A DNA stretch of 11,345 bases from Reyranella sp. (lineage in GTDB: Bacteria > Pseudomonadota > Alphaproteobacteria > Reyranellales > Reyranellaceae): positions 1 through 11,345 of the forward strand of contig JADHLS010000084.1 of assembly GCA_016780605.1 (NCBI GenBank). Direction: 5' to 3'. The position numbers and the translations under genes are program-made. This document shows positions 6,160-11,345 of the stretch, one piece after another (positions within the stretch are counted from its first letter, which is position 1; each line of letters starts with the position of its first letter). A model generated the notes under the pieces. That model saw only the letters and a list, made by a program, of their open reading frames with translations, did not search any database and was not told the origin of the DNA.

Positions 6160-7281
6160 CTACGAGGGCGGAATGAGGCAGGAGTGGATCGACCGTTCGC
6201 CGTCGACTTGGCCGGCGAGTGTTCGGATCGCCAGATCCGCCTCTTCCAGCGCGAAATCGTGCGTGTGCATCAGCGCAAGCGGAACCTTGCGGCTTTCAAT
6301 TAGATCGATCGCCTTGCGGTAGCCTGAGCTGAGAACACCGATGGCACCCTTAATGGTGATTTCCTTCCAGACAACCATGTCGGAGACGAAGTCCGGTACC
6401 GTCTTTTGACGCCTCTTTCCGTCCTGCATGGTGAATCCCTTCACTCCGGCAAGGACGATTGTCCCGCCGCGACGCACGTAGTCGAGCGCCCCTCGCACAG
6501 GTTGGGTGGCGTACGAGGTGACATCGACAACGACATCCACGCCTCTTCCGGCCGTGATCTCTCGGACACGCTCCCTGGGGTCCTCGTTGTCCACGTCGAT
6601 CGTGTAGTCCGCGCCGAGTGCACGCGCGACGGCCAGCTTCTTGGCGTCCGAGGCCAGTCCGGTAACGATGATGGTGCCTGCCCCCGCATGGCGTGCGGCC
6701 ACGACGCTGGCCAATCCGCGCTGCCCCGGGCCCAGGATCATCACGGTATCGCCGGCGCTTGTCGCGGGAAGCTCGACCGCCCAGCGAAAACCGGCGCCGA
6801 GTGGATTGAACATGACCGCGATCTCCGGCGGCAAGGACTTGTCGATCCGGTGAACGATCGCGTTGGGCGCGAGATACATGTACTGCGAGTATGCACCCCA
6901 GATTCCCGGCGCCACGGTGAGCGGGATGTAGGAATAGATCTGCCGCCGGTCGCACAGATGGTAGTGCCCGCCAAGACACGTGTTGCAGCAATGGCAGGAC
7001 AGCATCGTCTCGACGCAGACACGGTCGCCGACATCGACGCGCCAGCGCTTCGCCGCGACATCGCCGATGGCCGCAATGATGCCCAACGGCTCATGGCCGG
7101 GGACGACCGGATAAGGCGTGTTCAGCGCGCCTTCGTATTGCTCGTGGTCGCTGCCGCAGATGCCGCAAGCCTCGATTCTAAGAATCGCGCTGTCGGCGCT
7201 TATCGGCGGGATCGGGAGATCACGACGCTCCAGTTGGCGCGGACCCGTCTGAACCATGGCCATCGTTTTCTTGGGCAGCAT
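6160..7281 (-). CDS. Zinc-dependent alcohol dehydrogenase (MDR superfamily)
   Basis: This 373-residue medium-chain dehydrogenase should oxidise an alcohol, or reduce the matching aldehyde/ketone, with NAD(P). The N-terminal GroES-like domain carries the catalytic zinc site: Cys42 in 'CGICGSDH', and His63-Glu64 in 'PGHEPLG'. A complete structural-zinc loop follows, with Cys96, Cys99, Cys102 and Cys110 in the exact CxxCxxCx7C spacing. The Rossmann motif is 'LGPGQRGLAS' (183-192), with GPGQRG replacing GxGxxG in the usual style of this group. 'VDVVVDVTS' and 'RRGGTIVLAGV' are conserved later strands. The ATG at 7281 follows GAGGTG with a 5-nt spacer. The frame stays open further upstream to 7527, but that part overlaps the preceding SDR and has coding-shadow composition. 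The start is only 10 bp from the SDR stop, so the two are almost certainly co-transcribed. Confidence 0.93.
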   Translation of the reverse strand: MLPKKTMAMVQTGPRQLERRDLPIPPISADSAILRIEACGICGSDHEQYEGALNTPYPVVPGHEPLGIIAAIGDVAAKRWRVDVGDRVCVETMLSCHCCNTCLGGHYHLCDRRQIYSYIPLTVAPGIWGAYSQYMYLAPNAIVHRIDKSLPPEIAVMFNPLGAGFRWAVELPATSAGDTVMILGPGQRGLASVVAARHAGAGTIIVTGLASDAKKLAVARALGADYTIDVDNEDPRERVREITAGRGVDVVVDVTSYATQPVRGALDYVRRGGTIVLAGVKGFTMQDGKRRQKTVPDFVSDMVVWKEITIKGAIGVLSSGYRKAIDLIESRKVPLALMHTHDFALEEADLAIRTLAGQVDGERSIHSCLIPPS

Positions 7282-7291
7282 CGCGTCACCT

Positions 7292-8164
7292 CTAGCCGAG
7301 CTTGAAGTAGTCCGGACGGCCGGCCGACCAGAAGTCGCCCCACATCTGCTGCCCGCCATCGATGGTGAGGACTTCGCCGGTAATGAACTTGCCTGAGGGG
7401 CCAGCCAGATAGACGCAGCCTTCGACGACGTCCCAGACGTCCCCTGGGTGGCGCATAGGGTTGCTTTCGTAGAAGGTCTTGCGGCCCTCCTCGGAATACT
7501 GCGCGAAGCCGCTGCTCTCCACTGCACCGACGCCGAGGCAGTTTACTCGGATACCCAGGGGCGCCCATTCGACCGCGACCGTCTTCGACAGATAGATGAC
7601 CCCGGCACGGGCGGCAGTCGAATGAGCCATGTGCGGCAATCCGCGTCCGATGGTGGCCGTAATGTTCACAATGTTGCCCGCCTGGGCATGATCGCGCCAG
7701 CGTCGAGCGGCAGCCTGCATCATGTACCACGTGCCGTTCAGGTTCGTGTCGATGACGGCCTTCCAGCCCTTGACGCTGAAATCGATGGCCGGTTGCGCAA
7801 ACTGTCCGCCAGCGTTGTTGACGAGCACGTCGAGCCGGCCATGGCGCGACCATACGCGCTCCATGAACGATTCGACCTCTTCTGGTTCGCGAATGCTCAT
7901 TGCCATGGCGTCGACATCGGTGCCCACGCCGCGCAGCAACGCGACGGTGGCTTCGAGCTTCTCGGGCTTGCGACCGCAAAGGACAAGACGTGCGCCGAGC
8001 CTGGCGAAGAGAATGGCGATGGCCTTGCCGATGCCGCTGCCACCGCCCGAAACCACGATCACCTTGCCCTTGAACAGGTCAGGCCCGAACACGGTGGGAT
8101 GCGCGACGAGCTCGGCGTCGCTGAAGCCGAACCCGCGATCGCCGGCGGATACTGGATCGATCAT
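7292..8164 (-). CDS. SDR similar to trans-2-enoyl-CoA reductase (PECR/DECR type)
   Basis: This 290-residue SDR has a longer N-terminus and C-terminal tail than classical members. The cofactor motif is GGGSGIG (about 40-46) and NNAGG is at 116-120. At the active-site helix there is no YxxxK: the region reads 'HSTAARAGV' (181-189), close to the 'HSGAARAGV' I recall from human peroxisomal trans-2-enoyl-CoA reductase, followed by 'AVEWAPLGIRVNCLG' as in that family. 'FITGEVLTIDGGQQMW' closes the fold. This suggests reduction of an enoyl- or dienoyl-CoA with NADPH rather than alcohol oxidation; the assignment is by remembered similarity. Start: the ATG at 8164 gives 'MIDPVSAGDRGFGF'. A TTG at 8173 with a weak GGCGA site would add three residues. 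Gaps are 25 bp from the LLM gene and 10 bp to the alcohol dehydrogenase, so it is part of the same operon. Confidence 0.88.
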   Translation of the reverse strand: MIDPVSAGDRGFGFSDAELVAHPTVFGPDLFKGKVIVVSGGGSGIGKAIAILFARLGARLVLCGRKPEKLEATVALLRGVGTDVDAMAMSIREPEEVESFMERVWSRHGRLDVLVNNAGGQFAQPAIDFSVKGWKAVIDTNLNGTWYMMQAAARRWRDHAQAGNIVNITATIGRGLPHMAHSTAARAGVIYLSKTVAVEWAPLGIRVNCLGVGAVESSGFAQYSEEGRKTFYESNPMRHPGDVWDVVEGCVYLAGPSGKFITGEVLTIDGGQQMWGDFWSAGRPDYFKLG

Positions 8165-8189
8165 GAGGGCCAACGTTTCGCCGGCATGA

Positions 8190-9329
8190 TCAAGTCGGGT
8201 CCGCGAAGCGCGGCATGACCTTCGTCGCCATCAGCTCCAGCGATCGCAGTATCTGGCCGCGATCATGCAGACCCTGCGGAACCAGCAACACAATCTCATC
8301 CTGGCCGGGCACAGCCTTCTGAACCGCCTCCAGCCGACGTGAGATAGTGTCCGGCGAGCCGACGAGCAGCTCGGGCAGGCCCTGCCCGAACGGGGTGGCC
8401 CATTGGTCCCAAAACCACCGCATGTCCTCGAGCTGGGCGTGCGCTTCGGCATCGGTGGGCGCGCAAATGAAGATGCCGCCCCAGGCCGTCGCGTGGCCGG
8501 GCTTGACGGCTCGGCCGTGCTTCGCCGCCTCGTCGTGATAGGCGCGATTGAGCTGGCTGTAGAAGTCGAGCTTGTCCGTCAAGACGATCGGCTTGCCACC
8601 GTACTTCGCCCAGAACAACGCCGTGCGCATTGAGGCGGCGAAGCCGCCATAGAGGGGCGGATGCGGCGTCTGCAGCGGACGCGGTGCGATGCCGACCTCG
8701 TTAATGTGCATGTCCGGGGCGACGCCCTGCCCGTAGGTCGTGTAGACGCCGTGCGGATGCGGATTGACCATACCGACCGGCGGGAAGTTCCAGTACCGCC
8801 CACGATGGCTGAAGGTATCGTGCGTCAGCGCCTTGACCACGACGTCGACGAACTCGCTGAAATATTCCCGGTTGGCTTCATCGGCCGGCGAGTCCTTGTT
8901 CCACGGACCGACCGCGTGGAGATCCTCGCGCACCTTGAAATTCTCCACCCATCGAGCCTGATAGCCGCGCACCAAGCCGACGCCGAAGCGGGCCCCCAGC
9001 ATGTGGTCCATGGTGGCGATGTCCTCGGCAACGCGCAGCGGATTGTGCGTAGTCGAAACGAAGCCGCAGGTGATGACGCGCAGCCTCTTCGTGTGCTTGC
9101 CGAGCCACATTCCCATCAGCCGAGGGTCGTTCGAGATCTCGAAGCCCTCGATCTGCAAATGGTGCTCGGGATGGCCGAAGCCGAAATACCCGGCATCGTC
9201 GGCATACCGCGCGTACTCCGCGATCTCGTCCAGCATGCGCTGGTACAGCTCCGGCTTGCGGCCGGCCATCCCGCCTTCGAGTTCAGCCCGCCGGCCGACC
9301 GTGCAATAGATGAACAGGCTGAACTTCAT
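8190..9329 (-). CDS. LLM-class flavin-dependent oxidoreductase (luciferase-like)
   Basis: This 379-residue TIM-barrel protein belongs to the bacterial luciferase/alkanesulfonate monooxygenase superfamily, which uses reduced FMN or F420 for oxygenation or hydride transfer. Landmarks: N-terminal strand 'MKFSLFIYC'; 'YFGFGHPEHHL' (48-58), the usual 'W..EHH' position; 'LRVITCGFVSTTHNPLRVAEDIATMD' across 83-108 (key residues Thr94, His95, Pro97, Arg99, Glu102, Asp103); and 'GARFGVGLVRGY' (112-123), the conserved 'GR..lGvGrG' strand. GAGGG sits about 7 nt before the ATG. It follows the amidohydrolase by 73 bp and precedes the enoyl-reductase-like SDR by 25 bp. A monooxygenase role (hydroxylation or Baeyer-Villiger-type insertion) fits the catabolic context, but the reaction cannot be told from sequence. 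No flavin reductase is in the window. Confidence 0.92.
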   Translation of the reverse strand: MKFSLFIYCTVGRRAELEGGMAGRKPELYQRMLDEIAEYARYADDAGYFGFGHPEHHLQIEGFEISNDPRLMGMWLGKHTKRLRVITCGFVSTTHNPLRVAEDIATMDHMLGARFGVGLVRGYQARWVENFKVREDLHAVGPWNKDSPADEANREYFSEFVDVVVKALTHDTFSHRGRYWNFPPVGMVNPHPHGVYTTYGQGVAPDMHINEVGIAPRPLQTPHPPLYGGFAASMRTALFWAKYGGKPIVLTDKLDFYSQLNRAYHDEAAKHGRAVKPGHATAWGGIFICAPTDAEAHAQLEDMRWFWDQWATPFGQGLPELLVGSPDTISRRLEAVQKAVPGQDEIVLLVPQGLHDRGQILRSLELMATKVMPRFADPT

Positions 9330-9402
9330 GATGATCCCTCACGGCTCGGAAGCGATCCGCCGACAATTGATGCCGTGTCTCAGGACGAGAAGCAGCGGCC
9401 AG

Positions 9403-10503
9403 TTAGGCAGCGAGCCTGTAAAGGTCCGCCACGTTGTCGCGCAGGATACGCTGACGCTGTCCTGCGTCGAGATGGGCGGTCTGCTCGGCGATCACATCCT
9501 TGCTCCACGGCCAGGTCGAGTCGCTATGCGGGAAGTCGTTAGCCCACATCAGCTGATGCGGCGCCAGCATGTCGGCAAGTTTGAACGCGACGAAATCGTC
9601 CTGGAACGTCAGGCTGATGTTGTCGCGGAAATATTCCGACGGCAGGCGCGGCAGCTCCTGTCCCTTCATCCAGTAGCGGTGGCGCTTGTAGGCGTGATCC
9701 ATGCGGTACATGAAATGCGGCGCCCAGCCGGCATCGGCCTCGACACACACCACCTTGAGTTTCGGATGACGGGCGAACACGCCGCTGAATATCAGCATGC
9801 CCATGATGTCTTGACAGCCGCGAATGATCGACAGGAACCCGTTGATTTTGGGGCCACGGTGCTGATTGATGCTGTCGCTGCTCGACGTCAGGATGTGCCA
9901 CGACAACGGAATGTCGAGAGCGACGGCGGCCTCCCAAAGGGCATCATAGGAGGGGTTGTCATAGTCGAGTTCGCCGGGATTGCCCGGCATCATGACGCCC
10001 TTGAATCCCATGGCCTTGATGCGTTCGAGATCGGCGACGCCTTCCTTGATGGTGCGGATCCCCGTTTGACCGATGCCGATCAGCCGGTCGGGGGCATGTG
10101 CCGTGTACTGCTGGAGCCAGCGATTGTAGGCGTCGAAGCAGGCCTTCTTGTAATCTTGGTCGGGGTGGTTGCAGAGGACCATGCCGACGGTTGGATAGAT
10201 GATTTCCGCGCCGACGCCGTCCTTGTCCTGATCGGCAAGACGGGCGGCCGGATCCCACCCGCCGCGATGCAGGTCCTCAAAACGCGCACCGCCGATGCGG
10301 ATGCTGCTGGGCTCGACGCCCGCCGCAGCAACCAAACCCATCGGGATGGTCTGTTTCATGCCTTCAACGACGTAGATGTCGCCGTACTTTGGATCGCGCA
10401 CGACATGGGGTGCACGGTCGCGGTAGGCGGGTTCGATGTGCTCGCGATAGCAATCCGGCGGTTCGGTGATATGCGAATCTGCGGAAATCGGAAGCTGTGT
10501 CAT
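9403..10503 (-). CDS. Amidohydrolase-2 family metal-dependent hydrolase/decarboxylase
   Basis: This 366-residue TIM-barrel metalloenzyme belongs to the amidohydrolase-2 (ACMSD/LigJ-like) family, whose members decarboxylate aromatic acids or hydrolyse lactones and ring-cleavage products. Candidate metal ligands: Asp9 and His11 in 'ADSHITEP', His203 in 'LSWHIL', and Asp323 in 'WANDFPHSDSTWP'. After the next strand, where ACMSD-type enzymes usually have a catalytic His, the sequence is 'CVEADAGWAPH' with Glu255. This form is typical of a large uncharacterised bacterial subgroup (recollection). The ATG at 10503 is 6 nt from GAGGAG, while the ATG at 10509 directly abuts it, so the inner start is preferred. 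It lies about 70 bp downstream of the Rieske gene. A ring-opening hydrolase or decarboxylase acting after oxygenation is the best guess. Confidence 0.9.
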   Translation of the reverse strand: MTQLPISADSHITEPPDCYREHIEPAYRDRAPHVVRDPKYGDIYVVEGMKQTIPMGLVAAAGVEPSSIRIGGARFEDLHRGGWDPAARLADQDKDGVGAEIIYPTVGMVLCNHPDQDYKKACFDAYNRWLQQYTAHAPDRLIGIGQTGIRTIKEGVADLERIKAMGFKGVMMPGNPGELDYDNPSYDALWEAAVALDIPLSWHILTSSSDSINQHRGPKINGFLSIIRGCQDIMGMLIFSGVFARHPKLKVVCVEADAGWAPHFMYRMDHAYKRHRYWMKGQELPRLPSEYFRDNISLTFQDDFVAFKLADMLAPHQLMWANDFPHSDSTWPWSKDVIAEQTAHLDAGQRQRILRDNVADLYRLAA

Positions 10504-10529
10504 GGTCATCTCCTCGCGTAGTACAGTTG

Positions 10530-10560
10530 TTCAATCGAGATTAATTTCAAGCAATTGAAA
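10530..10560. repeat. Overlapping inverted repeats between Rieske and amidohydrolase genes
   Basis: TTTCAA (10545-10550) and TTGAAA (10555-10560) form a perfect 6-bp inverted repeat around GCAA. TTCAAT (10530-10535) and ATTGAA (10554-10559) form a second, wider one with 18 nt between. Both lie in the short AT-rich gap (10504-10571). They could be an operator, an RNA processing hairpin or chance. A weak minus-strand promoter (TTGAAA, 19-nt spacer, TGTACT) overlaps them. Confidence 0.3.
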
Positions 10561-10571
10561 CGGGCGCCTTG

Positions 10572-11345
10572 CTATGGAATCGGCTGCCCATATGGCCCAA
10601 CCTGGCCACATGCTTCCTGGAGCCCGAGTGCCTCGTGGACCGAGCGATGGAAATGCGCCAATGCGGGTTCGTTGCGGCCGAACAACAGACGGTCCTGCGC
10701 GCCGGAATGGAAGCCACGCTGCATGTCCTCACCCAGCGGGAAATCCTCCTTCTCCACCGTGTCGAGCAGGAGCTTCATGTTGCGATCCCAATGGCGCTTC
10801 GCCTTGTCGGTGAGCGCCGGCTCCGGGATGTAGAGCGACGCATGCATCACGCTCTCGTCCGGAGTGTTCCCGGGGAAGACCCGCCACGTCTCCATATGGT
10901 CCCCCTGCCAGACCAGCACGGTGTTGGGGAACAGCTCATAGACGACGGCAGTGTGCTTCAGCACGTCCCACTCGTGTTCCGGTGTCTCGCGCAGCGTCTC
11001 AAAACCGGCGCGCGGCACCGCCATTCGAAGGTTCCGGCCATAAGGATCGAAGGAGGTTTGTGCCCCCAGAAGCAGCGACGAGATCGTGTTCCGATGCAGA
11101 ACCTTGATATGGTAGCCTTCCAGGAACGTACCGATGACGAGCTTCCAGTTCATCGCTCGCCGCAGCGTGCGCGTCTCGTAGTGGCTGTAGCGCTCGAACC
11201 TATACGCCGCCATCTCCGGCGCGAGAGTGCCCAGCAAGGCATCGGGGTCGAAGGGCTCTTCGCCACCCGGCCGCACCCAGATGAAGCCGTTGCGTTCAAC
11301 TGCCGCCAGGCGTCGAAGGCCATGCGTGGAGCGGTCGACCTCGCC
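10572..11345 (-). CDS. Rieske oxygenase large (alpha) subunit, C-terminal part (5' end outside window)
   Basis: The frame is open from the right edge to a TAG at 10572-10574 and shows 257 residues. It is the catalytic START-like domain of a Rieske non-heme iron aromatic-ring-hydroxylating oxygenase. 'LRRLAAVERNGFIWVRP' (10-26) is the link after the Rieske domain. 'NWKLVIGTFLEGYHIKVLH' (66-84) supplies the iron ligands His79 and His84, with Glu76 at the position of the bridging carboxylate between subunits. Asp201 in 'EKEDFPLGEDMQRG' is the third ligand of the 2-His-1-carboxylate site. The [2Fe-2S] CxH/CxxH motifs lie beyond the window. It is the most upstream gene seen of the right unit and probably oxygenates the substrate or an early intermediate. 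A reductase/ferredoxin partner must be elsewhere. The true start is not visible. Confidence 0.92.
   Translation of the reverse strand, partial: GEVDRSTHGLRRLAAVERNGFIWVRPGGEEPFDPDALLGTLAPEMAAYRFERYSHYETRTLRRAMNWKLVIGTFLEGYHIKVLHRNTISSLLLGAQTSFDPYGRNLRMAVPRAGFETLRETPEHEWDVLKHTAVVYELFPNTVLVWQGDHMETWRVFPGNTPDESVMHASLYIPEPALTDKAKRHWDRNMKLLLDTVEKEDFPLGEDMQRGFHSGAQDRLLFGRNEPALAHFHRSVHEALGLQEACGQVGPYGQPIP

Noticed and set aside
6406..7305. Plus-strand open frame of about 300 codons opposite the zinc alcohol dehydrogenase
   Set aside because: It is antisense to a fully motif-supported gene and its translation is low-complexity in style (rich in Arg, Asp, His and Gly), as expected from a shadow.
7282..7527. 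N-terminal extension of the zinc alcohol dehydrogenase
   Set aside because: The extra 82 residues overlap the upstream SDR in another frame and are rich in Ala, Ser and Arg without motifs; GAGGTG marks the ATG at 7281 as the start.
8661..9542. Plus-strand open frame of about 290 codons opposite the LLM gene
   Set aside because: It spans the gap between two well-supported minus-strand genes and has no family signature.
9310..10521. Long plus-strand open frame of about 400 codons opposite the amidohydrolase
   Set aside because: It lies antisense to a gene with clear family motifs and ribosome site; its product has no recognisable motif. It is a GC-rich codon shadow.

Overview
The window is GC-rich, densely coding bacterial DNA. 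The protein families and their style suggest an alphaproteobacterium, perhaps a Bradyrhizobium-like member of the Hyphomicrobiales. That placement is inferred from protein style only; there is no rRNA or marker gene here. No tRNA, rRNA, CRISPR array, insertion sequence or phage gene was seen.

Layout. (1) Bases 1-167 hold the 3' end of a plus-strand 2OG-Fe(II) oxygenase, followed by about 265 bp of apparently non-coding or degenerate DNA. (2) Bases 433-4776 are a minus-strand unit read from right to left: a PaaK-like CoA ligase, an SDR, an acyl-CoA dehydrogenase and a second SDR. (3) A 371-bp divergent intergenic region (4777-5147) contains an AT-rich repeat-bearing core and, next to the plus-strand gene, two adjacent GC-rich inverted repeats. 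(4) The only complete plus-strand gene, a MaoC-fold protein, occupies 5148-5603. (5) Bases 5672-11345 are a tightly packed minus-strand unit read from right to left: a Rieske oxygenase alpha subunit (cut by the window edge), an amidohydrolase-2 family enzyme, an LLM-class flavin oxidoreductase, a trans-2-enoyl-CoA-reductase-like SDR, a zinc alcohol dehydrogenase and a PaaI-type thioesterase.

How the genes may work together (inference). The set looks like a catabolic pathway that oxygenates a cyclic or terpenoid/aromatic substrate (Rieske and LLM enzymes), opens or decarboxylates an intermediate (amidohydrolase), oxidises alcohols (zinc ADH and SDRs), activates an acid to its CoA thioester (PaaK-like ligase) and degrades it by beta-oxidation-like steps (acyl-CoA dehydrogenase, MaoC protein, enoyl-CoA-reductase-like SDR), with a thioesterase to release CoA. 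The substrate cannot be deduced from the sequence. No transcriptional regulator, transporter, ferredoxin or Rieske reductase lies in the window.

The most notable feature is that several enzymes deviate from family consensus at key residues. The MaoC protein lacks the Asp/His pair, the ligase lacks the usual Gly/Ser/Thr-rich loop, one SDR lacks YxxxK, the amidohydrolase has Glu where His is usual, and the dehydrogenase has Asp where the catalytic Glu is usual. Some of these are probably subfamily traits, but together they mark a poorly characterised pathway.
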